A stretch of DNA of 64,000 bases from DASXRC01 sp036506495 (lineage in GTDB: Bacteria > Actinomycetota > Actinomycetes > Mycobacteriales > Micromonosporaceae): the NCBI GenBank assembly GCA_036506495.1, contig DASXRQ010000152.1, forward strand, positions 22,819 to 86,818. Direction: 5' to 3'. The notes beneath the pieces were generated by a model. The model did not search any database. It was given only the letters and a program-made list of their open reading frames with translations, and had not been told where the DNA came from. This document shows positions 7,512-15,220 of this stretch, in pieces. The position numbers and the translations under genes were made by a program. Numbering within the stretch: the first letter of the stretch is position 1; every line of letters starts with the position of its first letter.

Positions 7512-8231
7512 TCATGGATTCGCTTGGTGGGTACCTGGCCAAGGATTGGCGAAGGAGCGATATCCGCCCACGTCCTCCGGCCGAAGCAGCCCATCTTCGA
7601 TGGCGCGTGCCAGCAATGCGGCCTTGGTCGGCCCGGGCCGGCCGGCGCGGGCGTACTTGAGCCGGGCGCGATTGATGTATTGGTGCACGGTGTGCACGGA
7701 GATGCCCATGCGGACGGCGACCGACGTCTTGGACATGCCCTCGAACCAGAGCAGCAGTGCCTCTCGTTCCTTGCCGGATAGGGTCGGCCGGGCCGTGCGC
7801 GCGTCGGCCCACATGGCGCCGGCCACCGACGGCGTGACGTACGGCCGGTCCTCGGCGACCGCGACGATGGTGTCCACGAAATGCTCGCGGCCCTCGTGCT
7901 TGGCCAGGTACGCGCAGGCACCGGCTTCAAGCGCGGCCAGGATCACCGTCTCGTCGGTGTTCTGGGAGAAGACGACGACGCGGCGGCCGGCAGCCGCGAG
8001 CTCAGCGATCCGGTCGGTGACCATCGTGCCGTGCAGGTTGAGGTCGAGCAGCAGGACGTCGGCGCCTCGTCCAGCCCCGGCGAGCACGTCGTCGACGGCG
8101 TCGCCGGCGGCGACGAGGTGGATCCGCCCCTCAGGGTCGCGAGCTATCCACGACTCGACGCCCTCCGCGACGACGGGATGGTCGTCGATGAGGGCGACGG
8201 TGATGGCAGATGCCACTGCGTCTGTACCCAT
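7512..8231 (-). CDS. LuxR/NarL-family response regulator
   Basis: 239 residues. The receiver domain has the acidic pair Asp16-Asp17, the phosphorylation site Asp63 in VLLLDLNL, the switch serine in VVFSQN and the lysine in YLAKHEG. The C-terminal LuxR-type HTH reads PTLSGKEREALLLWFEG then MSKTSVAVRMGISVHTVHQY. It is the obvious output of the two sensor kinases upstream. ATG 8231 has a good site (GAGGGGGA) although this makes an 88-bp overlap with the 3' end of the preceding kinase-like gene; a shorter start would need an internal GTG. Candidate targets are the adjacent gas vesicle operon and the zinc-protein/Clp-N genes. Confidence 0.9.
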   Translation of the reverse strand: MGTDAVASAITVALIDDHPVVAEGVESWIARDPEGRIHLVAAGDAVDDVLAGAGRGADVLLLDLNLHGTMVTDRIAELAAAGRRVVVFSQNTDETVILAALEAGACAYLAKHEGREHFVDTIVAVAEDRPYVTPSVAGAMWADARTARPTLSGKEREALLLWFEGMSKTSVAVRMGISVHTVHQYINRARLKYARAGRPGPTKAALLARAIEDGLLRPEDVGGYRSFANPWPGTHQANP

Positions 8232-9334
8232 AGGAGTTCCCCCTCACGGTGGTGGGAGACGGCGACGGTGACCGGTCCGGCAAAGGACGTCGTGCCCGGT
8301 CCATCCACTCCGCTGACGGTGTCGGCGACCACGCCGACCACAATCACGCTCGGATCCGCTGCCACCGTGATGCGGGCCCGCGTGCGCGCGGCCGTAAGAA
8401 CATCGATGGGCGGCTCTGTCAGGGCACGCCGAACGGCCAGCGGTATGGCGGGTACCGAGCCGAGCACCTCCAGCTCGACGGTGACGCCACGGCACTCGGC
8501 AACCTCGGCGCAGGCGCGCAGCTCATGCACGAGCGGTTCCGGGGAGTCGTCACGCTCGGCGAGCAGTCGCCGCAGTCGCGCGGCCTGTGCGGCACACCGG
8601 CGTTGCGTCGTCGGCGTCGACGGATCGAGCCGACCCGCGGCCAACCCAACGAGCAGGTCGCTGGCGGCTGACTCCACGGCCCGGTAGCGATCAATCCGAT
8701 CCTCATGGACGCGCTGCGCCGCGGCCCGCGCGGCCGCCGCGCGTGCCCGTAGCCTGGCGGCCTGCGCGGCACGTGTTGCGTCGCGTTCGAGGAAACCTGC
8801 GCCGGCGGCGAAGACGACCTGAAGCACGCTGACGCCGTACACCGTCATCGCCCACCGCGCCACATCGATCCGATCGATGTCCTGGATGAGCCGCATCGTC
8901 ACGAGGACGATGAGGGCATTCGCGCCGAGGACAGCCACCAACCAGGACAGTGGGCGACGCCACAACAACAGCAGGGCGAACCAGCCGACGGACCCCCACG
9001 GCCAGTTCGCCGGTCCGAAGACTTGACCGGGTCCACTGGCCACCACACCGGCGGCCGCCCCGGCGAGCAGCACCGGGAGGCCGATCAACACCGCCACTCG
9101 GCCGACGTCGCGTCCCCGCAGCAGCACACTGGCGGCGATCACCCCGATCACCGTGTACGCCACCCAGGCGGCCAGCGACAGGCCGGCGCCCATCGGCGGG
9201 CGCAGATCCGCCCAGCCACGGATCAGCACCACGGCGTCGTTTGCCCCGTGCCACAGCGCGGCGACGACGATCGCCCCGATCAGCGTTCCGCGGGTGTACC
9301 GCGCGGCTGAGGCGGACGCAGTTGCGTTAGCCAT
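8144..9334 (-). CDS. degenerate NarL-type sensor kinase (probable pseudokinase)
   Basis: 396 residues: about six membrane helices (residues 15-190), a long alanine/arginine-rich coiled coil, then a cytosolic region laid out like a NarL-type histidine kinase. At the phosphoacceptor position is QRVHEDRIDRYRAVE. The ATP-binding part lacks the usual features: where the N-box asparagine should be, the text is ALTEPPIDVLTAARTRARIT, and no glycine-rich G1/G2 box follows. It is therefore likely a catalytically dead partner or sensor subunit of the true kinase encoded immediately upstream (8-bp overlap). Its 3' end overlaps the response regulator gene by 88 bp. Confidence 0.75.
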   Translation of the reverse strand: MANATASASAARYTRGTLIGAIVVAALWHGANDAVVLIRGWADLRPPMGAGLSLAAWVAYTVIGVIAASVLLRGRDVGRVAVLIGLPVLLAGAAAGVVASGPGQVFGPANWPWGSVGWFALLLLWRRPLSWLVAVLGANALIVLVTMRLIQDIDRIDVARWAMTVYGVSVLQVVFAAGAGFLERDATRAAQAARLRARAAAARAAAQRVHEDRIDRYRAVESAASDLLVGLAAGRLDPSTPTTQRRCAAQAARLRRLLAERDDSPEPLVHELRACAEVAECRGVTVELEVLGSVPAIPLAVRRALTEPPIDVLTAARTRARITVAADPSVIVVGVVADTVSGVDGPGTTSFAGPVTVAVSHHREGELLWVQTQWHLPSPSPSSTTIPSSRRASSRG

Positions 9335-10511
9335 TCGGCCATTCCAGCGTCCATCGGGTACCGGCGCCGGGCGCAGTGTCCACAGAGGCGCGTACGCCCG
9401 CGTCTGCCAGCCCAGCGCCTAGGGATTCCCGTACGCCGTACCGAGAGGTGGGCACCAGCGCCGGTTCGAAGCCTCGACCCGCATCCGCCACCTCCACCAC
9501 GACGCGGCCCGACTCCGTGCTGAGACGGACCGTGGCGTCGCCGACACCCGCATGACGGGCCACATTGGTGAGCGCCTCCATTGTCCCGTGCGCCATAGCC
9601 TCGGCCACGTGTATCGGCACCTCGCACGGCTCTAGCGCGGCCCGCACCCGCAACCCGATCGGGAGCGCTCGCACCACGCCGTCCAGCCGTAGATCCAGGC
9701 GCACGGTCCCGCCGCGCGTGGTGGCGGCCGCCTGCGGGAGATCGTCGATGACCGCCAGGTCCGCAGCGGCTCGCTCGCGCAGTCGTCGCGACTGGCCCGG
9801 AATCGCGCCGCTGCCCACCATGGTCAGTGTGCTGAGGACGGTGTCATGAAGGAGCCGCAACTGGGCGCGCTCGTCGGCACGGCGTACCCGCTCCACCTCC
9901 GCCGCCCCGGCAACCCGGTGGGCGGTTGCCTGCGCCGCCTCGGCCAACCGGTTGGCGCGCCGCACCACCACCATGACTGCGGCCGTCGCCACCGACTGGA
10001 TTACCAGGTCGATCGCATGCGCGTACCCGCCACCCGGCGAACCCGCCCATTGCGATCCGATCAGGTAAGCCGCGGCGACGACGAAGCCGGCCGGCACAGC
10101 GACCCACGCGGCCCAGGCGAGCTGGACGCTGACGACGCACTGGGTCGCCAGGATGGCGACCCAGCTCGAACCGCCCACGATCCGGTCAACCGGCACGAGA
10201 TGACCGATGAGCAGGCAAACGAAGGCTGTGACGGCGATGTCCGCGACCACCAGCCACGCGACAAGCTCGCGCCGCAGGGCCACCGCGGTGAAGATCGCCA
10301 ACCACAGGCCGAGCAGCGCCATCACCGGCACGAGCCAACCCACCGAGACCGGCGGAATCGCGGTAAACGCGGCCGCCGGTACGGCGACGATGAACAAGCT
10401 GACGTGTAGCGCGACCGCGATCCGCGCCGACGTGCGGGCAACCGGCCGCGCGCTCGCGGGCGGACGCTCGACGGTCATAGCATTTCCCACAACTTCGGCG
10501 GATTGGGACAT
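9327..10511 (-). CDS. NarL-type sensor histidine kinase
   Basis: 394 residues. About six N-terminal membrane helices without a large extracellular loop, then a coiled coil and a HisKA_3-type dimerisation domain with the phosphoacceptor histidine in LRLLHDTVLSTLTMVG. The ATPase domain has the N-box EALTNVARHAG and the G1 box VADAGRGFEP, ending in a G2-like GAGTRWTLEWP. It should autophosphorylate and pass phosphate to the response regulator at 7512-8231. First gene of the leftward signalling operon; ATG 10511 is used, with an in-frame ATG at 10478 (better purine stretch GGGAAA) as alternative. Confidence 0.88.
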   Translation of the reverse strand: MSQSAEVVGNAMTVERPPASARPVARTSARIAVALHVSLFIVAVPAAAFTAIPPVSVGWLVPVMALLGLWLAIFTAVALRRELVAWLVVADIAVTAFVCLLIGHLVPVDRIVGGSSWVAILATQCVVSVQLAWAAWVAVPAGFVVAAAYLIGSQWAGSPGGGYAHAIDLVIQSVATAAVMVVVRRANRLAEAAQATAHRVAGAAEVERVRRADERAQLRLLHDTVLSTLTMVGSGAIPGQSRRLRERAAADLAVIDDLPQAAATTRGGTVRLDLRLDGVVRALPIGLRVRAALEPCEVPIHVAEAMAHGTMEALTNVARHAGVGDATVRLSTESGRVVVEVADAGRGFEPALVPTSRYGVRESLGAGLADAGVRASVDTAPGAGTRWTLEWPNG

Positions 10512-10698
10512 CCGTGATCGGCGTGCTACGCGATTGGCGGCTGCGCGTGACAGTAGCGACCGCCATGTCTATCGACTATCGGCACAACGGCAAATCACAG
10601 TCGCCAATCCGACCGCCACTGCGGTGGGTATTCACAGCCTGAATCTCGACACGCGAGCGAATTTCAGATTACCGACTGCTGAGTCGACCTACGCGCGG

Positions 10699-11022
10699 TT
10701 ACTCCGGCGGCAGCAGGTGTCCGAGCGGTCCGAGGTCAATGTTGAGGTCGGCGGGACTTAAGCCGAAGTGCTCCCGCAGCCGCGCCATCTGCTCATCCAG
10801 CGCCATGAGGGTGCTACCCACCGCCTCGATCTGCTCGTCGGATAGGTCGCCGCCCTCGATACGGCGCAGGGCCTGCCGCTCCATCAGCTGGCGTACCAGC
10901 TCCACAACTGTGAGCACCAGGCTGGCGAGTCCCCGTTCGACCTTCTCGCGGTCCATGTCCATGCGGGACGACATGTTCGTGGCCTCGGGCTCCCGCGACT
11001 CCTCGTCCCACGGCGCGGTCAC
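10699..11022 (-). CDS. gvpK: gas vesicle protein GvpK
   Basis: 107 residues of the GvpK family, recognisable by KVERGLASLVLTVVELVRQL, MERQALRRIEGGDLSDEQIE and the end SPADLNIDLGPLGHLLP. GvpK is a helical accessory protein needed for vesicle assembly. It is the last gene of the leftward gvp operon; its GTG start overlaps the gvpS-type stop by 4 bp. The 187-bp region to the left, before the sensor kinase start, is comparatively AT-rich and has an imperfect inverted repeat (GATTGGCG ... CGCCAATC) that may belong to the kinase promoter. Confidence 0.93.
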   Translation of the reverse strand: MTAPWDEESREPEATNMSSRMDMDREKVERGLASLVLTVVELVRQLMERQALRRIEGGDLSDEQIEAVGSTLMALDEQMARLREHFGLSPADLNIDLGPLGHLLPPE

Positions 11023-11240
11023 CGTCGGTCATCCCTCGTGGGGCCGGGTCCACCCGGGCGCACCGAGGAGACGAGGGCCTGCAGGGAGATGTAGACGAGG
11101 TCTACGCCCGCGATGGACAGTGTGATGTCGCCCGTGATGACCACTCCGGCCGCCAGCACCCGGTCCAGGATGTCCACCAGCGCCACCTGCTCCCAGGCCG
11201 CCGGGTCTTCTCGGGTGATGGTCGCGACCGGTCCAGTCAC
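11019..11240 (-). CDS. gvpS: GvpA/J/S-family gas vesicle protein (GvpS type)
   Basis: 73 residues with the GvpA-family core VALVDILDRVLAAGVVITGD then ITLSIAGVDLVYISLQALVS. Compared with structural GvpA it lacks the IDAWVRVSLVGIE-type strand sequence, which fits the minor GvpS (or GvpM) proteins that nucleate or cap the vesicle. Position between gvpL and gvpK matches the actinomycete order. GTG 11240 is preceded by GGAGGAATC, and start and stop overlap both neighbours by 4 bp, so translation is coupled. Confidence 0.88.
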   Translation of the reverse strand: MTGPVATITREDPAAWEQVALVDILDRVLAAGVVITGDITLSIAGVDLVYISLQALVSSVRPGGPGPTRDDRR

Positions 11241-12037
11241 GATTCCTCCCGAGCATCGTCAAGGACCGCGAACGAGTACGGCGGCCACGGGCCGGTGAGC
11301 TCCACGGCGAGTTCGGGGTGCGCCGTCGCCGATCTCGTTACAGCGGTGCCGAAGGCCTCCACGCGGCCGTTGTCGAGCAGGTAGGCGGCATTGAGGACCA
11401 TCCACCGTGGATCCCCCGAGAGGTGCGGGTCCTGTGGCCGGTGGCGGCGCGCTGCGACCGCCAAGGCCGAAAGCAGCGCATACAACGCTTCGGCGCCCTC
11501 GATGGTGGAGCGTCTCAACGTCTCCCGGGACGACAACGCGGCCTGCCGCCGGCGAAGGTACGCCGTCCCCGCTCCTTCCCGCGCCTGGTCCCCGGGATCA
11601 GCCGGGCGCGAGGAGCGCTGATCGTCTCGTACGCCGTACGCCTTGACCCCCCACTCCTGACGGCCCTCGACCCTGCGCAGGGCCGCCACGAGCCGATCCC
11701 GGTGCCACTGCAGCATCGCGCGTACGCCGCGGTCGTCCTCGTACACCGTCGCCAGGCGGGTCGGCACCACCGGTCGATGCCGCGCCGCGGCATCGACGAC
11801 ATCGTGATGGGCCCTCGCGATCGCCTCGAGCCGGTGCAGGTCATTCAGGTCGCGCCGTAGCCCTTCCTCGCCAAACCTCGCGAGGTCCACCGATCCCACG
11901 ACCGCGCTCAGGTCGGCCGCCCGCACCACGCGGGGAGCCTCGCCGTCCACCCCCTGTGGACCCCGCAGATTCTGCTCATCGAGATCGGAGCAGACCGCGT
12001 AGACCCAGACGCCGTTCCCCACAGTGCGGTCAGCCAT
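11237..12037 (-). CDS. gvpL: gas vesicle protein GvpL/GvpF family
   Basis: 266 residues of the GvpL/GvpF family: N-terminal VWVYAVCSDL, the conserved HHDVVDAAARHRPVVPTRLA and VYEDDRGVRAMLQWHRDRLV, and the C-terminal WMVLNAAYLL ... LTGPWPPYSFA. These proteins are two-domain accessory factors that contact GvpA during assembly. It is the second F/L homologue in this operon (the other is at 13049-13843) and is placed at the L position of actinomycete clusters. It overlaps gvpJ upstream by 8 bp and gvpS downstream by 4 bp. Confidence 0.9.
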   Translation of the reverse strand: MADRTVGNGVWVYAVCSDLDEQNLRGPQGVDGEAPRVVRAADLSAVVGSVDLARFGEEGLRRDLNDLHRLEAIARAHHDVVDAAARHRPVVPTRLATVYEDDRGVRAMLQWHRDRLVAALRRVEGRQEWGVKAYGVRDDQRSSRPADPGDQAREGAGTAYLRRRQAALSSRETLRRSTIEGAEALYALLSALAVAARRHRPQDPHLSGDPRWMVLNAAYLLDNGRVEAFGTAVTRSATAHPELAVELTGPWPPYSFAVLDDAREES

Positions 12038-12422
12038 CGTGCCCGGCCTCGTCGGCGGAGCGTTCCTTCATCCGCTCCCGATCTGGAGCCGCGGAGAGTT
12101 CCGGACGGCGTTTCCGGCGACCGCCCACTTCTCGGCGCCGGTCGCCTCGATCCGAAATGGCCGACCGCGCTTCCGAGGTCAGCCATGGATCGTGCTGCCA
12201 CCAGTCGATGCCGAGTTCCCGTGCGGTGTCCACGGACGCGATGAGCAGGCGGAGCTTAATCGTCAGTAACTCGATGTCCAGCAGACTTATGCGAATGTCA
12301 CCGACGATGACCAGACCGCGATCGAGGACACGCTCGAGGATGTCACCAAGGTTCGCCGGCTCATGTCCGCCCGCGCCGGCGGTGGACACCGATCGGCTAG
12401 GCGTAGCTGCTTCGACGGTCAT
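12030..12422 (-). CDS. gvpJ: gas vesicle protein GvpJ
   Basis: 130 residues. The GvpA-family core is at about residues 23-70 (NLGDILERVLDRGLVIVGDI and SLLDIELLTIKLRLLIASVD), followed by DWWQHDPWL and a hydrophilic arginine-rich tail of about 45 residues. This layout is typical of GvpJ, a minor GvpA paralogue thought to sit at the vesicle tips. ATG 12422 shares one base with the upstream gvpO stop (TGATG), so the two are translationally coupled. Confidence 0.88.
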   Translation of the reverse strand: MTVEAATPSRSVSTAGAGGHEPANLGDILERVLDRGLVIVGDIRISLLDIELLTIKLRLLIASVDTARELGIDWWQHDPWLTSEARSAISDRGDRRREVGGRRKRRPELSAAPDRERMKERSADEAGHDG

Positions 12423-12790
12423 CAGCTCATCTCCCCACCATCGTTCTTTCCTCTGGCGTAGCGGCGTTTGCGGGCGTACGCCATCAGGTCGCCGTACGCG
12501 TCGATCTTCGCCTCGTAGAGAGCGAGGACGTCTGTCGACGACGGAACGCGTCGGTCCTCAATCACCTCCACGCCTACCACCCAGCCCTCGTCCGTGGGCT
12601 CGAGGGAAACAACTCCCTGCGGTTCGCGGCCGGTGAGCGCTGCGATCTGCCGCAGGCCCGACTCAGCGGCGGCTTCCGCCGGCAGCACCGCCCCCTCTTC
12701 CATCGCACGCCCTCGCGTGCGCACATCGCTGCCGTCGTCAGGATCTCGCCGGCGTGGTCGCTTCGGGTGTGCCGCCTCACGGCGTTCCAT
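12422..12790 (-). CDS. gvpO: gas vesicle protein GvpO
   Basis: 122 residues with a basic N-terminal third and then the GvpO domain: LTGREPQGVVSLEPTDEGWV, VGVEVIEDRRVPSSTDVLAL and YEAKIDAYGDLMAYARKRRY. GvpO is an accessory protein; in haloarchaea it influences gvp transcript or assembly. In Streptomyces the cluster usually starts with gvpO; here it lies in the middle, between gvpG and gvpJ. ATG 12790 follows a strong purine run. Confidence 0.9.
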   Translation of the reverse strand: MERREAAHPKRPRRRDPDDGSDVRTRGRAMEEGAVLPAEAAAESGLRQIAALTGREPQGVVSLEPTDEGWVVGVEVIEDRRVPSSTDVLALYEAKIDAYGDLMAYARKRRYARGKNDGGEMS

Positions 12791-12821
12791 GGCCTTTCCC
12801 CCCGTCAGATCTGGATCGTTG

Positions 12822-13052
12822 TCACTCTTGGATCAGCCTGCTCACTGAGCGGCGCCTCCTCTCCTCTGCCGTGTCATCCGGGATCTGGTCGTTCGCCTGT
12901 GCAGCCTCAACCTCCTCGAGCTCGCGGCGGACGCGCGACGGGTCGTAGAGTTCGCTCTCCGCCTCGTTTTGCAGCAGCTGCGCGACCGCGAGCACGCCTC
13001 GTAGCGGCGCCAACGGGAGGCCAACGGTCAATGACAAGAGATCCATCGTCAT
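12822..13052 (-). CDS. gvpG: gas vesicle protein GvpG
   Basis: 76 residues of the GvpG family: LPLAPLRGVLAVAQLLQNEA near the N-terminus, then an acidic/basic helix with RRELEEVEAA. A small accessory helical protein found in nearly all gvp clusters. Its ATG overlaps the gvpF stop by 4 bp; gvpO follows after 31 bp. Confidence 0.88.
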   Translation of the reverse strand: MTMDLLSLTVGLPLAPLRGVLAVAQLLQNEAESELYDPSRVRRELEEVEAAQANDQIPDDTAEERRRRSVSRLIQE

Positions 13053-13843
13053 CCCCCCGGGCCCTGCTCCGTGGTGACGATGAAGTCAAACGGGGCCATG
13101 GGACCGAGAACGCGGAGCGTCGCCCGCCCCTCCCAGTCGCGGGCCAGCCGGTTGACCGTGTCGTCGAGTTCGCCCTTGCGGGAGGTCTGCACGAGCAGTG
13201 CCACGTGAGCGGCGTCCTGTTCGTGTGTCGGCGCGCGAATCGCGGTGGCGGCGCTCACCGGCTCCAGGGCCCGGATGATGCTCTCGGTGTCCGCGCTCCG
13301 CTTGGCCTCGACAGCGTCATTGACGATCTCGCCAAGCTGGAGTTGCAGGTCCCTAGTAGCCTCCGATGGCTGGCCGTGCAACTGCCCTGCGAGCTCGGCA
13401 GCGGTGGGGTTCTCGTCGAGCACCTCCCGCATGAGGGTGTCCTCGACGTAGCGGGACCGGACGACGTATTGCACGTGCCCCGCCACCGCACGCAGGGCGT
13501 CAACGAGCTGGTCATGGTGAGCCGTCAGCAACTCTTGGACGACCGCGTCGCGTGACCCCACCACGGCGCCGAAACGCATCGGCAGCACCGCGGCATCGGC
13601 GGCGGCCGCGTCGAGCAAACCCTGGTGGGCCAGCAGGTCGTCGGGGCGTCCAAGTGGCTGATCTCGCTTGATCTCGCTGACCAGTGCCGCGACATCGCCG
13701 CTGCGTACTAGCTCTACCGATGCCGGAGGATCGCCGACGCCGCGGGCCTCCGGGAGCACCTCGACGTCCGCTTCAACGATGCCGTAGACGTACCACGCGG
13801 ACTCGACCTCGGGCCGTCCCTGCTGTGTCGACGGAGATGACAT
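13049..13843 (-). CDS. gvpF: gas vesicle protein GvpF
   Basis: 264 residues of the GvpL/GvpF family: WYVYGIVEADVEVLPEARGV at the start, LAHQGLLDAAAADAAVLPMR (the conserved histidine/LPMRFG region), VRSRYVEDTLMREVLDENP, and the C-terminal LGPMAPFDFIV. GvpF contacts GvpA directly during assembly. ATG 13843 with GGGAGGAG upstream was chosen over a longer in-frame start because it follows the gvpA stop by one base. Confidence 0.92.
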   Translation of the reverse strand: MSSPSTQQGRPEVESAWYVYGIVEADVEVLPEARGVGDPPASVELVRSGDVAALVSEIKRDQPLGRPDDLLAHQGLLDAAAADAAVLPMRFGAVVGSRDAVVQELLTAHHDQLVDALRAVAGHVQYVVRSRYVEDTLMREVLDENPTAAELAGQLHGQPSEATRDLQLQLGEIVNDAVEAKRSADTESIIRALEPVSAATAIRAPTHEQDAAHVALLVQTSRKGELDDTVNRLARDWEGRATLRVLGPMAPFDFIVTTEQGPGG

Positions 13844-13844
13844 G

Positions 13845-14258
13845 TCACTCCTCCCGCACGCGGTCGTGACGGGGCGACCTCCGCGGCCGTTCGTCGTTCC
13901 GATCGATGAATCCCTGTACGGTCTCGCCCGCGGCCTCGAGCGCGCCCTTGGCCCCACCTTTGACCTTCTTCTGAGCTCCGCTCTCCTGGGCGCTCTCGAG
14001 AAACTCCGGTAGGCCCTTTCCTCCGGTGTCAGCGATGTTCAGGCGGTTGACCGCCTCGGCGAAGCGAAGGTACGTATCGACGCCCGCGACAACGATGCGC
14101 GCGTCGATGGTGACCACCTCGATGCCGACGAGCGAGACCCTTACATAGGCGTCAATGACCAGACCCTTGTCGAGAATCGTGTCCACGACCTCGGCCAGTC
14201 CCGAACCCGCGGGACGGTCGAGGGCGGCGCCCCCCTGCGACTGGACGGCCGTCGTCAT
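13845..14258 (-). CDS. gvpA: gas vesicle structural protein GvpA with C-terminal extension
   Basis: 137 residues. Residues 18-72 are the shell protein itself: GLAEVVDTILDKGLVIDAYV, RVSLVGIEVVTIDARIVVAG and VDTYLRFAEAVNRLN, matching the ribbed-wall GvpA. It then continues for about 60 hydrophilic residues (lysine/glycine-rich, then arginine/glutamate-rich), whereas cyanobacterial GvpA ends soon after the core. Extended GvpA proteins are, as far as I recall, usual in Streptomyces. ATG 14258 has an excellent site (GAGGAGGAACT). This is the only full GvpA-type gene in the operon, so it is the presumed wall protein. Confidence 0.93.
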   Translation of the reverse strand: MTTAVQSQGGAALDRPAGSGLAEVVDTILDKGLVIDAYVRVSLVGIEVVTIDARIVVAGVDTYLRFAEAVNRLNIADTGGKGLPEFLESAQESGAQKKVKGGAKGALEAAGETVQGFIDRNDERPRRSPRHDRVREE

Positions 14259-14300
14259 AGTTCCTCCTCGATGTTTCACCGCCAGTGGCGTGGCGTTGGC

Positions 14301-15215
14301 TCACTCGCGCGCCTGGCCTGCCGGTCGCCTGGGCTCCCTTCCGCGCCGCACCGGACGAGCGTCGTCTCGATCCTCGTCACCTCCCGCACGGCGTGACGCC
14401 CGAGCCGATTCCTCGCGATTGGGGCGACGATGCGGCTCTTGGCGACGCCTGGAACCCGCGTCACCGTCGTCACGACCCGGCTCCGCGTCGCTATCCCTGA
14501 CGACCTGGCCGTCGTGTATCTCGCCGCGCCAGCCATCGACCTCATCCGGATGCAAGATGGCCTCGTTCATCACATGCCTGGCGAAGTGCTTTAGCTCCAG
14601 ACGGGCCCGACGTCCCTGGGCACGCCAGATGTTGCCGGTGCGTTCCATGAACCCTTGCGGGTGGTACTGCAGCACCAGCAGGACGCGTGTCAGATCCGGT
14701 CCGAGTTCGTGGAACGTGACGGCGCCGTCAACCGACCCCTTCTGGCCCTCCGACCGCCAGACGATTCGCCGGTCGGGCACCTGCTCGAGAATCGTCGACT
14801 CCCAGGTGCGATGCGACCAGAGGACCTGCGCCTTCCACTGGAGCTTCTCGTCCTCCTCCTGCTCGACGTTCTCCACCTTCTTCATGAAGGTCGGGAAGTC
14901 CGTGAATCGCGTCCACTGGTCGTACGCGAGCCGGACGGGAACACCGATGTCGACCGCTTCGAAGATATTTGTGACCTTGAGGTTCGTGCCCTTCGCGCCG
15001 CCCCGTCCGCTGCGACCGGTTATCGCCCCCATCAGGCCAGGTCCGCCGCCATTGGCCGTGTACTCCGTCAATCGCTCCGTGGCCGCGCCGACCTTGTCGG
15101 CTGCCGAGGACAGGAGTTGCTTCCCCATCGCTGAGGCAAGACCCTTCGCGCCCTGAGCCAGTCCGCCCGCCAACTTGGGACCAACGGCGTTGATCAAAGT
15201 CTTTTCCGCAGGCAT
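14301..15215 (-). CDS. SRPBCC-domain protein of the gas vesicle operon (GvpZ-like by position)
   Basis: 304 residues. N-terminal 90 residues contain a helical alanine/glycine-rich segment; residues about 90-220 form an SRPBCC/START-like (cyclase/dehydrase) domain: VGVPVRLAYDQWTRFTDFPT is the class pattern (here IGVPVRLAYDQWTRF), then VPDRRIVWRSEG, GAVTFHELGPDLTRVLLVLQ. The C-terminal 80 residues are highly charged. Actinomycete gvp clusters carry two extra genes named gvpY and gvpZ; I assign the Z-like place from position, not from comparison. Start ATG 15215 lies 8 nt after GGAGG; the GTG 9 bp upstream would overlap that site. Confidence 0.8.
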   Translation of the reverse strand: MPAEKTLINAVGPKLAGGLAQGAKGLASAMGKQLLSSAADKVGAATERLTEYTANGGGPGLMGAITGRSGRGGAKGTNLKVTNIFEAVDIGVPVRLAYDQWTRFTDFPTFMKKVENVEQEEDEKLQWKAQVLWSHRTWESTILEQVPDRRIVWRSEGQKGSVDGAVTFHELGPDLTRVLLVLQYHPQGFMERTGNIWRAQGRRARLELKHFARHVMNEAILHPDEVDGWRGEIHDGQVVRDSDAEPGRDDGDAGSRRRQEPHRRPNREESARASRRAGGDEDRDDARPVRRGREPRRPAGQARE

Positions 15216-15220
15216 GCGTG

